A stretch of 64,000 nucleotides of DNA from Coniferiporia sulphurascens (taxonomy: Eukaryota > Basidiomycota > Agaricomycetes > Hymenochaetales > Hymenochaetaceae): the NCBI GenBank assembly GCA_002794785.1, contig NBBA01000025.1, positions 1 to 64,000 of the forward strand, written 5' to 3'. Shown here in pieces: positions 53,670 to 64,000 of this stretch. Each line of letters starts with the position of its first letter. The first letter of the stretch is position 1. Position numbers and translations under genes: made by a program. The notes beneath the pieces were generated by a model that was not told the origin of the DNA, did not search any database, and saw only the letters and a list, made by a program, of their open reading frames with translations.

Positions 53670-54330
53670 GGGCGCACCAGTGTGGTATCATGGATGTCAA
53701 CAAAAAACCCTCATCAACCGACTGCAGGCAGTGCAGAACTCCGCTTGCCATTGGATCTTAGGCGTCTATAAGGGCACATCTCCTTACTCTACAAATTTTC
53801 TTTGCTCCACTCCCCCTTTCTTCACTTATTTCGAATATTTAAAGACCACTCATGCCTTGCACCTATGGTGCACCCCCCACCATGTAGGGCAGAAAAAGTT
53901 CAACCCTAATGCTAACACCCCTTTTTCACTTTCATTGCAGGTCTGTGTCCCCCGAGTCCAATGGATCCCAGCGTACACACACCCCCCCTGGACGGACCCC
54001 CTTGCCTTCAGTCAAGGTCGAATCGTCTTCTCAGCCCCTAGGCAGCCAGTCTCAGAGGAAGTATGTGACCACTATGTTGCCCAAGCCCAGGCTCTCTGCA
54101 CCGACTCCTCCCTGCAGGTGTTTACAGATGGTTCTCGCATCGGCAATGCCTCAGGCTCCGCCATCTGCGGTATGAAGGGCAATCTTTATATCACCTCCCT
54201 TCGACTCGCCTCCCCCACCTGCACCACAGCAACAGATGCCGAGATCTTCTCACTGGCGACTGCTCCAGGCTGGGCTGCACACCGACTCCAACACCTGCTG
54301 CTGGACATCCAGGAGACATCCTTCTTGTCC
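53670..54330 (+). mobile_element. Diverged LINE fragment L13 (RT C-terminus to RNase H)
   Basis: Plus-strand LINE of a fourth subfamily (WGAPVWYHGCQQKTLINRLQ, HHVGQKKFNPNANTP). RNase H keeps VFTDGSRIGNASGS and DAEIFSLA, then meets the composite module at a CATCCTTCTT that is present in both sequences. Its left end touches the 5' end of L12. Confidence 0.85.
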
Positions 54331-56203
54331 TCTTACCACCACCATCTCACCTTCACTCTGGGGTTGTCTCTGGTCAGTCGCAGCAACCTGTGTCTCACTC
54401 TGGTATACTACTGGGGCAACATGAGAGAAGGCTCTCCGACTGCCCACCCTTATAGGGAGGGCAGCTGGCTGGTCACCGAGGCGCTGTAACGGCATCGTTG
54501 GATGGCGGGAAACGGGCGCTTGCGTTCACCGGCTGGCACGAGGACCCGTCGTTAACATCCTCTTGGGGGGGGAGACTCGGTGAGGATGATCCCCTCTCAC
54601 ATCTGCGCTGACCTTCTCGAGGACAGCGTGCTCACTGGTCTGCCCTTGGGCGGTGCAAGAGGTGTATGCCTGCCAGTTAGGGGGGGGACTGTTACAATTT
54701 TCCTTTACTTTCCCCTTATTGCGCTGACTCACTTCCTCTTCATTATCATCAGTCAGCACAACTCCCCCATTTCTCCTCCTTACTCATCCCTTGTTTGCCT
54801 TTCACCATAAGACGCCATGTTGATGCCATATCGCATCACCATGATGTGCTTTGCTTACTGATACCTCACCGTGTATTACCAAGACCTTCCTTGGGTTTCC
54901 ATGACCTTCCATAAGCCATGTAAATGACCATACACATGACCCTACAGTAGCAAACACATAGAGTAGCATATAAGCATGTAACTTCAGTAACACAAGCCCT
55001 AAGCTTGTGCTCTTTGTTCATACAAGCCCATTATCTGTGCCTCAGTACCTTCATGTGCGCTCCGCTCCCATTAGCCGCTTTGTCATAACCCGACTCACCT
55101 AAGAAGCCTACCGCATCCACATCGTCGATCAGGAAGCCCCATCGACAATCACCTTCAACTTATGACATCTAGGAAGCCCCATTGCCATACTACCAGCCCC
55201 GACGATCAAGAAGCCCCAACATCGATCATTGTGTAACCGTTGAGCTTAACAGGGACATGACATGAACGTCCCTACACCCACGCAGGGGGGGGTAACCCTC
55301 TGCCCTTCAGTGGTCGGCTTCGGTCGGGAGACCTCGGGTTTGGGGAGACTTGGATCTGACCTTCGGGTTGGGACTTAAAAATCCTGGGGCCGTGTTGTCC
55401 CTGGCATGACAAACCATAAAAACTGCCGCCCCAAATCCCGAAAGGGTCTCTGGTGATGTCACTAGCTGATATAAGGAGATAGGGGCTTCTTAACACATGG
55501 CGTCGCGGTAAGAACCAGCTGACATGAAAGTGACAGGCCACCATGGGCCTCTTGGGGGAGTAATGCTGGGGCCCACCCTGCAGTTGTGGGAGGTTCTTGG
55601 TAGCTGGCCCCACACCATCAAAGTGGTTGGGTGCTGGTACCCCTTGAGAGGTGGTTAGTCTGAGTGGACTCCCTGGCAGCTGTAACAAGCGCCAGGGTCC
55701 AAGTGAGGGTGACATGTCAACTTCGGTACATTGTGGATCCAGAAGCGGGCCTTGTGCCTGAGTATTCCCCTTCGGGGCTCTGAAGCATGTGCTGGGGAAC
55801 AGGAAACTCCGGGGGGGCCTAGGAAACCCCTCCACTATGGAGCAAGCTGTAGCAGTGGGGGATAGTTCCCTCCACTGGCTCCAGAGCACTAAATCTGGTG
55901 TGGGTGTGTGTAGGAGTAAGTCCTATTGTGTGCTTAAGTTGATTCCCAGAAACTAGCGGCACTCTACAGTGGAAAGTGGGGTAAGGGGGGGAATGTGTAG
56001 GGTAGGGGGGCACCCAATGGGTGGGGTAGTGCCCATGGCGCTGTGACCCCCACTCGGAATGTCTCCCTGGCACAGCATGCCCTTCCCAATCCAGCATGCC
56101 ATAGAGGACAGCGTGTTGGGTATAAGTCCTACCAGTCGGGCATCTATGTCACAAGGAAGGTGCACATGTAGTGGGGTCCCACAAGGGCACCCTTTAATTC
56201 TGG
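54331..56203 (+). repeat. Non-coding module, copy 2, with a nested solo LTR
   Basis: Aligns along its length with the reverse complement of 42726-43994 but is considerably diverged, with indels. A 205-codon frame on its minus strand (55272-55889) is not preserved in the other copy and is judged chance. The solo LTR 54690-55251 sits near the GACATGAC block. Confidence 0.75.
54690..55251 (+). mobile_element. Solo LTR in the composite module
   Basis: 562 bp, flanked by GGGAC (54685-54689 and 55252-55256). In the region after the start site (TTATCTGTGCCTCAGTACC) it is intermediate between the full gypsy element's LTRs and the other solo LTRs. Confidence 0.95.
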
Positions 56204-56716
56204 TGGGCGCCATTTGGCTGGCATTTGCCGCAATGGACCTCAACAGACACCCAACCGATGAGGATATGGACCTGGACCTCCTATGGGATTACATGCGTCA
56301 TATGCTCAGACACCGAACCCAGGACTCGGACCTGGCCCTTTTGGAGCTCTCAGGTATGCTCCCCCCTTTTCCTCATGATTAACGCCAGTCTTTCGAATTC
56401 CTATGGATATGTCTCAGCCGGCACTCTTGCCATCCCTTTCTCAATTCTAAGCTTCCTACTTTGCCTGCCCTTGCCCATGTGGTTAGTTTGTAGCGATATG
56501 TACTCCTTCTTCTATGTTTCTTCTCTAACTCAATAGGGGCTCTCCACACTTAGGCACCCATCCAGGAGCAGAGCCCCTGCCCAGTTTCGTGCGATGTGTG
56601 ATGATGGGTGCCTCTGTTGTTATGTAGTTAAGGCCCCCCCTTCGGGGGGGCAGCTTGTAATTAGGTAATACTGCAGGAATAATAATAAATAAATAAAAAA
56701 TAAATAAATAAAAAAA

Positions 56717-57164
56717 TACATACATGACTACCTGAGGACAGACCTCTGGTGGTAGGACAGGTATATAGCCTGGGATGGTTGGGACATTGAGGACCGGGGT
56801 GCCGGTCAGGTTGGTGAGTGAAGGTTGCAGCCCTATTTGGTACCAGGGCAGTTCCTGTATAAGAATCAGGTGCAGGGGGGAGGGGTCAGTTGTAAGGACA
56901 GGGATTAGGGAATTTATTGCCGCTAGTGAGTGGGCGGCATTCCACTGCAGGATAGAGAGCGTCTCTGTCATTGTTCCTCCATCTGTTTGTTGGTGGGGTC
57001 GGTGGCGAGGGCCTCTTCAATTTGGCGATAGCGCCTCTTCTTGGGGCATGCCAGTAGGGTGGTGGGGTGGTCGCCCTTGCAGTTGTTGCAGAGGCGGGGG
57101 TGGGGACATGTGTTGCCTTCAGGCACTGTGTCAGTTGTGCAGTGGGCACACAATTTGCGGTGAT
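56717..57164 (-). mobile_element. LINE fragment L15 spanning the ORF1-ORF2 junction
   Basis: A minus-strand piece holding the ORF1 end (CAHCTTDTVPEGNTC, CNNCKGDHPTTLLAC, MEEQ) and ORF2 start (MTETLSILQWNAAHSLAAI, ILIQELPWYQIGLQP), with the ATGA overlap at 56968-56971. It is cut on the left by the tail of the composite unit and on the right by the tail of L14. Confidence 0.88.
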
Positions 57165-57483
57165 TTTTTATTATTATTATTATTATTCCTGCAGTATTAC
57201 ATAATTACAAGCTGCCCCCCCCTTCGGGGGGGGCCCTAACTACATAACAATGGAGGTGCCCGTCATTGCACATCACACAAAACTGGGCGGGGGCTCTGCT
57301 CCCTGAGGGTGCTGGCGTGTGAAGAGCCCCTATTTGGTAAGAAAAAGATACTAGAGGGAGGGATACATATCGCTACGAACAAACCAAATGTGTGACAGCA
57401 GGTTAAAGTAAGAAGCTTAGAAGTGAGAAGGGGGGGTGAGAGCGCCGGCCGAGACATATCCATAGGAATCCGAAAGGCAGGCG

Positions 57484-60400
57484 TTAATCATGAGGAAATG
57501 GGGGGAGCATACCTGATAGCTCCAAAAGGGCTGGGTCCGAGTCCTGGGTTCGGGGTCTGAGAATACGATGCATGTAGTCCCATAGGAGGTCCAAGTCCAT
57601 ATCCTTGTTGGTTGGGCGTCTGTCTAGGTCCATCGCAGTGAAAGAGAGCCGGATGGTGCCTGCGGCACATTCAGAGAGGCGGTTGAGATGTCCCATTAGC
57701 CTTAGCCAGCAGTGCAGAACCGGGAGGCAGTTTTTGTCTGCCCACTCAGAATGGTGGGTTGGGAGAGGGTCCCGAGGTGGCCATACATGTTGTATCCAAG
57801 GTTGGAAGGTGCTGCAGCCGCCTAAGATGTGGGCGGTCGACTGTGCAGGCCATGGGGGGTGGTTGTGCCACCTGCAGTGCGAGATCAAGCCGTGTCGACG
57901 CTGGTAGGCTGAGTCAAAACTCAGCCAGTAACCCCCGTAGGGACCGGCTCGACAGAGGACTTGGGTGACTGCCGATAGCTCACTTCATGGGTGGTCAACC
58001 GAATGCATGAGTAGCTTCCTAGGTCGGTGAGAGGGGAGGCCGTGTACCGCTAGATATTTGTCAGCGGTTGAGGCGAGGGGGCGGGCTAACGAGATGGTTC
58101 ACCTATCCATGAGGGTGCGGACAGCGGCTTCTTTTAGTGCGGAGGTGGATGGTTTTAGTTCGGATGGGGGGAGCTCCGTTGCTAGTTTCACTTCCGCATT
58201 GGCCCATTCATTTCTGGGGATGTCCAAGTGACTGGGGCACCAGACGAAGTGAACGGCAAGCTGGGGGTACGAGTCCAGCAGAGTTTCCACACCCACTTTC
58301 CAAATGTGGAGGAGGTGGGCGCTGGGGGCGGCTTCCCAAGTTCGGAAAAGGTGGAGTGCAGTCAGCAAATCAGACAGGAAGAAGATGTCTGATGCGACAC
58401 ACAGTTGAGCCGGGAGGCGGCGCACCACCCAGCCGGGGGCCATGGCAAGGGAGAATTCCTCGGCGTCCATGGCTGTGGCGCAGGTAGGGGACTCCAGTCG
58501 GCGAGAACGGAGGCGGGTGTTGCCGAGCATCGTGCAGATGGCCGAGCCCGACTTATTGTCCATGCGGGAGCCGTCCGTGAATACCTGGATGTGGGGGGTG
58601 GACCCTAGTTGTCGCGCCGCCATTATGAAGGATTTTCGCGTGTCAGCACTAACCAGGGTGGAGGGGGTTGAGAAGCGAATCCTGCCCTGAGTAAAGGCCA
58701 GAGGATCTGTCCATGGGGGATGTGTGTATGCAGGGACTTGCTGAACCCGGGGGGCTCGGACCTGCAGAGAAAGGGAGAAAGGTCTGTTAGCTATGTTTTT
58801 AAATAATTTTCGGCCAATAGAGTGGGGGGTGCGCCAGAGGCGTAGGGAATGGATCGTCTTTATATATTCAAAATAGAAAGAGAGAGGGGGAACTGAGCAA
58901 AGAAAATTGGTGGACTGGGGGGATGTGCCTTTAAAGACGCCTAAGATCCACCGGCAGGCTGTATTTTGTACAGCCTGTGGGCGGTTTACCAAGGTTTTTT
59001 GGCAGCGGCCATGGTACCACACTGGTGCCCCCCATGCGAGGACGGAGCAGACACAGGTGGTGTAAAGGCGGCAGAGGAGGAGGGCCGAGATCCTGCATTG
59101 GGTGTTTCCCAAGATACGGAGGGCAGCGAGCGTGGAGAGCCCCTTGGATCTCATACGTTCCATGTGGGGTTTGAAGGAAAGGCCCGGGTCCCACCATATC
59201 CCCAGCCACCGAAGTGGGATTGAGGGGCGGATCAGGGTGTTGGGGTCGACCTGTACCCCGGCCATGTCCCAGTTGTCATAGCCGGTGCGTCGCCGAGGAG
59301 GGTGGAAGTGGAGACACTCCATCTTGGTGGCTTTGATGTTGAGTCCGATGGTGCCGAAGAGGGTGTCGAGTTGTTGGTAGGCGTGGGCCAAGGCGCGGCA
59401 GTTGGATGCCACTGAGGGACCTATGCAAATGAGTAAGTGGTCGTCAACATATGCCAGAGCGGTGGTGCCGGCTTGGTGAAAGCGCCAGAGGACCACCCCT
59501 GTGAATATAGTTGACAGGATGGGGGATACTGGCGATCCCTGCGGGGTGCCGAAGTCGGGTTTGGGGGCGGTGGGGAGGGTGGTGCCGTCGAAAGCAACGG
59601 CTACCTGCCTATCCGTCGTGAAGGACAGACACCAGTCGGCCATTTCTGGCGTGCAACCGAGGTCCAACAGTTGTCAGTGGAGGAGCTGGGGGTGTACCGA
59701 GTCAAAGAAGCCCTGTATGTCGACCACAAGGACCGAACAGACCTGGCCCTCTGAGTGGGCACATTCCGCAATCTGTAGTAGGTGTTGGGCGGCGTCATAG
59801 ACTGAGTGTCCTTGACATCCCCCATACTGGTTAGGTGGCAACCAATCCCTTGTGTTCGCGAGATATTGGAGCCGGTTAGCAATTATCTTTTCGAGGAGTT
59901 TCCCTAGGGTCTCCTCGAGGGTAATGGGTCGGTATGAATGCGGCGAGAAGGGGTCCTTCTTGCTTGGTTTCCTGAGCATTACCACTTTTGCCGCTCACCA
60001 GCACTCAGGGTGGTGCCCCACGCACAGACAATCGTTGAAAAGAGTAAGTATCTCGTCAGGGTAGGCGTCCACCACCCATTTCAGGGGGCAGTAACCTATT
60101 CCCGAGAGGCCCAGAGCCGACAAGTTGGATGTATCGGCCAGTGCCCCTGTAAGCTCCGTGAGGAGAATGGGTGGGGCAGCTGGTTGAGATGGTGGCTATG
60201 GGGTGTTGGCTGCTGTCTGGGGTGGTGGGGGCATAAAGAAGGTTTCGCGGAAAAGCTCACCTTTCTCATCATCTGTTTGAGTGAAGGTGCCATCTCGCCG
60301 TTTCAGCGATGGGATGGGGGTGGGTTGGTTACCGAGGCTGCACTTGGCCCAGTTCCAGATGTTGGAGGCGTCCGCTTCCAATGCCTGGTCCGCATAGAAC

Positions 60401-61480
60401 TGCTGTTTGGCCATCCATATGCCCCCCTTGAAGGCTCGTCTTGCTGTTGCATGCTGGAAGGGGGTGGTGGCCGTTGTAATAGCAGATAGTAATGTCTTGC
60501 AGTGGGGTGACCACCATGGGACTTCCGTTTTCGATGGCTTTGAGAGGCGGGTGAACGGCTGAAGGGCGGTGACCATAGAGTCGATAATTGCCTTGGCTTT
60601 GATGTCCAGCATACGGGTGTTGTGCCCTGGAAGACTGAAGGCTTGTTCGAGGAGAGGGAAGGCGATGTCGGTCCATTCTTCCTTGTCAGCTGGGAGTAGC
60701 CGGTGTGTCTTTAGGACAGGAGGGGGGGCCGAGATGGCACTGACCAGCGTAGGATGGCATGGTCGGACAGGGGTGAAGAGTCGGAGGTGGCCGAGTCTAA
60801 AATAGAGTCAGGGTTGACCATGGGTGGGGCCCAGATCATGTCAATGGGGCACCGGCAGCGATTGCCGTCAGGCCTTGAGTCAGAGTCAGGAAGGTGGGCA
60901 GGCTCCAGGCCGTGCCCATGGAAAAAGTCGTCAAGGGGTTGTGCCCCCAAGTCGTCTCGCCATGTGGCTGAGAGTTCGGACCACGTGTGGTGGCAATGGT
61001 TGAAGTTGCCCACCACAAGCAGAGTGGTGGCTAGCACAGAGGGGAGTGAGAATAGAAAGGACTCACCTGGGTACTGGGGTGGGGCATTCACTTGGTCCGG
61101 GGGATGCATACTGTAATAGTTGCACACCCGGAGGGTGGGTTGGGATCGTACCTCTACCGTCAGTACATCTGTGCCGTAGGATGCGGCTCCGAGGATTGAC
61201 CATGAGGTGGTGGGGAGGGCTCTGGATACATATGTGACTACTTGAGGGCGGACCTCTGGTGGTAGTATGGGTATGTAGCCCAGGATGGTGGGGACGTTGA
61301 GGACTGGGGTGCTGGTCGGGTCGGTGATTGATGGCTGCAGGCCTATTTGATACCACGGTGGTTCCTGGATAAGAATTAGGTGTGGGGGGAGGGGTCAGTT
61401 GTAAGGGTCAGGATTAGGGAATGTATCGCCACTAAGGAGTGGGTGGCATTCCACTGCATGATAGAGATCGTCTCTATCAT
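57484..61480 (-). pseudogene. LINE ORF2 of L14, nearly complete
   Basis: ATG 61480 overlaps the ORF1 stop. Endonuclease N-terminus is frameshifted near 61380; frames 61063-61356 and 60711-61127 (GNFNHCHHTW in place of GDFN, IDMIWAPPMVNPDSILD, SDHAILRWSVP), 60196-60612 (PSKTEVPWWSPHCKTLL). RT N-terminus 59674-59985 (YRPITLEETLGKLLEK), the shared TGA 59674-59676, then a 522-codon frame 58099-59667 with PQGSPVSPILSTIF, AYVDDHLL, FTDGSRMDNKSGS, DAEEFSLA, FFLSDLLTAL and WCPSHLDIPRNEWAN (Gly and final Asp changed). Cys/His tail 57484-57888 ends LPPFPHD. The RT core is intact; the endonuclease and RNase H have substitutions at key sites. Confidence 0.88.
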
Positions 61481-63258
61481 ATTTCCTCCATCTGGTCATT
61501 GGTAGGGTCAGTGGTGAGGGCCTCTTCGATTTGGCGGTAACGCCTCTTCTCGGGGCATGCCGGCAGGGTGGCGGGGTGGTCGCCTTTGCAGTTGTTGCAG
61601 AGGTGGGGGTGGGGACATGTGTCGCCTTCGGGCACTGCATCTGTGGCGCAGTGGGCGCAAGATTTGCGGTGATTGCGGGTCAGGTGGGCCCCTGCGCAAT
61701 CCGCGCAGCATGGTTGGGCTCGGCAGCCCTTGGTTCCATGGCCGAGGCCCTGGCACCGTTCACACTGGGTGAGGGTGGGGTGAACAGGTGGGACTGAGAG
61801 CCGGAGGGCGGATCTGAACATCCAGATGTGTGGCCTCTTGAGGAGGCACTCACGGATGGACCCATTGGGGTCAACGAAGGAGAATGCCACTGGGCACCTG
61901 TCGAGCATTGGCAGGTGGTCCTCGGTGGCAGCAAAGTGGGGGGTGACTATGAAGTCGAGGTTACAGAGTGCCGGGTTGTGCCGGATTTCAGCCATGAGGG
62001 CTCTCTTGGTGATGGTGTGCCTGTTCTGGCCGAACAGGAAGTCCTTGCAGGGCACCATGGAGATGCGCAGTGCGGACTGGGGGCGGACTCTGGAAGGGGT
62101 TAGGGAGAAAGCGGCTGGGACATTAATTCCCACCACTATGCACTCTGTGTGCATATGGGAGGCGTAGGCCACAGAGTGATGATCAATGATCGTTTCTGTG
62201 GTCGGATTTGCTGAGGATGGGCGTGCCGCAAACGTGGTCATGATGTTCCCCTTTACATTGTAGGAAGAGGACAGGACCGGGACTTGGTCTGCAGTGGGGA
62301 GGGAAGTGAAGAACTCACAGGACATTTTTGTCAGGGCCATTGCTGACTTCTGGTTTTTGGCCCATATGCCGACTGTCGGGGTGAGGACCAAGGTTGGGTC
62401 CTTGGCGTACATGGTGGGGGTGGGGGCACCTTCTGCTGGCGCTTCTTCTTCTTCTGCATTGGGTTGATGACTGCTCCGGTGGCTGGGGCTACTGGAGTTG
62501 GATTGGTCGCTGTTGGGGGGGCCGCTGCTGCGGCAACTTGTGTGTAGGAGGTGGGGGCTGCCTGGGGGGCGGGCTGCTGTTGTTGTTGTTGTTGCGGTTG
62601 TCGGGGGGCGGGCCTAGAGCTGATGGAGGCCATCTGGCGTGACATAGAAGCTACGTCAGTTGTCAGGCGCTTGACTGCATCTGTCAGCGCCCTCATTTCT
62701 GGGGTCACGGGGGCGGTGCCAGGGGTCCCGGTGGTGACCGGGGCCCTTTGGGGGGGCGAGCTGGGGCAAAGGGTTCCAGGAGGGCGATTACTGCCCCCTC
62801 CCTCACGAAGTTATAGGCCATCACCGCATTGTGGTGGATGATGTGGTCAGGGTATGTCCTGTCTTGCTCAATGTTGGCCAGCGTCTGTTGGATGTTCCAG
62901 AGGAGATCGCCAACAAACTGCACAGCCTTGATGTCGATTGTCTCAGTTGTGGCATTCCTGGTTTGCTGATCAAAGTCATCCAGGGTGTGGGTGAGGGAGT
63001 ACATGAACCCTGTGGTATGCTGTTCGTGTTGTTGGGCTGGGGGTCCTCTCGGTGTGAGAGGTGACATGGCGGCGGAGGAGCGTTTCCGCCCGAGGCTTGC
63101 GCCTCCCACCTGTTGCGGGGGGGTGTGGGGGTCAACCGCCATTGCTGGGGCTGTCTCACCGGTTTCTATGGAGCCATGTATTGACCCTACCGAGGCGGCT
63201 GGGGAGCCGACTCGGGATGTTGCCCTTGATTCCATGCATGCTTGAGTGGTGAAGTCAT
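61477..63258 (-). pseudogene. LINE ORF1 of L14, 5'-truncated, frameshifted
   Basis: Pieces 61477-62412 (central domain, CERCQGLGHGTKGC, CADCAGAHLTRNHRKSC, CNNCKGDHPATLPAC, ending MEEI), 62331-62708 (polyglutamine tract, shorter than in L12 and interrupted by Pro) and 62705-63258 (GSIHGSIETGETAPAMAVDPHTP-type N-terminal region). Frameshifts lie near 62410 and 62706; the first about 85 codons are missing at the junction with L16. Confidence 0.85.
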
Positions 63259-64000
63259 TACTGGCTGAGCTTTGACTCAGCCTACCGGCACAGACATGGC
63301 CTGATCTCACACTGCAGATGGCACAACCACCCCCCCTGGCCAGCCCAGTTGACCGCCCATGTACTGGGCAGGTGTCACACATTCCGACCCTGGATCCGCA
63401 AGGTCTGGCCCCCCATGACCCACTTCCGACCCACCATACCGAGTGGGCTGACAAAAACCGTCTCCCGGTTCTGCGCTGCTGGCTGAAGCTGACGGGGCAT
63501 CTTAACTGCCTATCCAACTGTACCTCCGCCACCATCCACCTGGCTTTCGCCATGATGGAGATAGAGGGACACCTGACCGATGAAGATATGGACCTGGACC
63601 TCCTCTGGGATTACATGAGTTGTATGCTTGGACCCTGTTCCCAGGACCCATACCCAGCTCTCTTGGAGCTTTCAGGTGCACTCCCTACCTTTCCCTCTGA
63701 CTAGTGCCTGCCCTTTGGACTCCCCCACGTATGTCCCAGCCGGTGCCCTCACCCTCCCTTTCCTATTCTAAACTACCTCCTTTGCCTGCCCTTGTCTGCT
63801 TGGTATTGTTGTAGTGATATGTATTCCTCCCTCCTTCTGTTTCTTTACTAATAGGGGCCCTCCACACCTTGGCACCCTTCAGGGAGCAGGGCCCCTGCCC
63901 AGTTTCATGTGTGGTGTGATGACGGGCGCCTCTGTTGTTATGTAGTTAGGGCCCCCCCTTTGGGGGGGCAGCTTGTAATTATGTAATACTGCAGGAATAA
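63259..64000 (+). mobile_element. LINE fragment L16, C-terminal tail and 3' end
   Basis: Plus-strand LINE from YWLSFDSAYRHRHGLISHCRW through an open frame to the natural stop (LSGALPTFPSD, TAG 63702-63704), 3' UTR, hairpin near 63951-63970 and the first bases of the tail at the window edge. Belongs to the diverged L1/L17 subfamily (TSATIHLAFAMMEIEG). Confidence 0.88.

Larger units (their letters stand above)
54331..56716 (+). mobile_element. Second composite unit: module fused to a short LINE 3' end
   Basis: Module 54331-56203 (about 1.3 kb without its solo LTR) is followed directly by a LINE from GAIWLAFAAMDLNRHPTDEDMDL to the 3' UTR, hairpin near 56634-56655 and an AAATA-type tail ending at about 56716. 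The fusion point in the LINE is about 1.3 kb further 3' than in 40909-43994, but the module ends at the same base block (TTTAATTCTGG). No target repeat found; the left junction shares CATCCTTCTT with LINE L13. Confidence 0.8.
57165..63258 (-). mobile_element. Near full-length Tad1-like LINE L14
   Basis: About 6.1 kb with no nested insert: TTA-repeat tail at 57165, hairpin near 57214-57232, 3' UTR, complete ORF2, and ORF1 lacking roughly the first 85 codons relative to L12. It ends against plus-strand L16 at about 63258. It is the most continuous copy after L12 and the closest relative of L2. Confidence 0.9.

Noticed and set aside
55272..55889. A 205-codon open frame antisense in the composite module
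   Set aside because: The aligned module copy at 42726-43994 does not preserve the frame, and composition is dominated by C/G runs. Treated as chance.

Overview
The window is a dense nest of retrotransposons with no recognisable host gene, tRNA or rRNA. Almost every base can be assigned to one of four repeat families, most of them inserted into each other. The organism is most likely a filamentous fungus, and I favour a basidiomycete. The reasons are a Tad1-like LINE with zinc-knuckle ORF1, endonuclease, reverse transcriptase (RT) and RNase H, a chromodomain Ty3/gypsy element that looks self-primed like Tf1/sushi, and GC-rich sequence decaying mainly by C-to-T changes. The species cannot be named from sequence alone.

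Family 1 is the LINE. About 17 copies or fragments on both strands fill most of the window. The only copy with a 5' end is 46663-53669 (minus); it has an open 686-codon ORF1 and an ORF2 broken by three stops and one solo LTR. The next most complete is 57165-63258 (minus). ORF1 and ORF2 overlap by ATGA. Copies end in a GC hairpin and a short A/T-rich repeat tail. Two copies (40909-43994 minus and 54331-56716 plus) are composites: an unrelated 1.27-1.3 kb non-coding module is fused to LINE 3' ends of different length, which suggests template switching.

Family 2 is a gypsy chromovirus. One near-complete element lies at 24857-35148 with a perfect 5-bp target duplication. It carries 561-595 bp LTRs, a self-priming-type primer-binding site, gag, a textbook -1 frameshift signal, one pol frame (protease, RT, RNase H, integrase, chromodomain), and an extra third ORF with an N-terminal membrane segment and two zinc knuckles. 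Six more single LTRs of this family are scattered in the window, and two of them sit inside this element.

Family 3 is the most unusual. Three elements of 1.35-1.48 kb (11551-13024, 30668-32143, 16423-19067) look like solo LTRs: TGTTAG...CTAACA ends, 5-bp target duplications, and a TATA box about 175 bp from the 3' end. Each carries a 216-252 codon reading frame, or its remains, in what would be U3. The two versions are strongly diverged yet still alignable as protein, so an LTR-encoded protein of unknown function appears to have been maintained.

Family 4 is a 258-bp insert at 40169-40426 with a 5-bp target duplication and a TATA box, of unknown class.

Layout from left to right: LINEs with two solo LTRs (1-10981); plus-strand LINEs holding two family 3 elements (11119-23420); a LINE split by the gypsy element (23421-35883); a large minus-strand LINE split by a composite unit (37889-46662); the full-length LINE (46663-53669); the second composite (54331-56716); and a long minus-strand LINE and a plus-strand end fragment (56717-64000). 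Nesting order is readable from target duplications. No copy is obviously able to move as it stands, but domain order, catalytic motifs and translational signals are well preserved.
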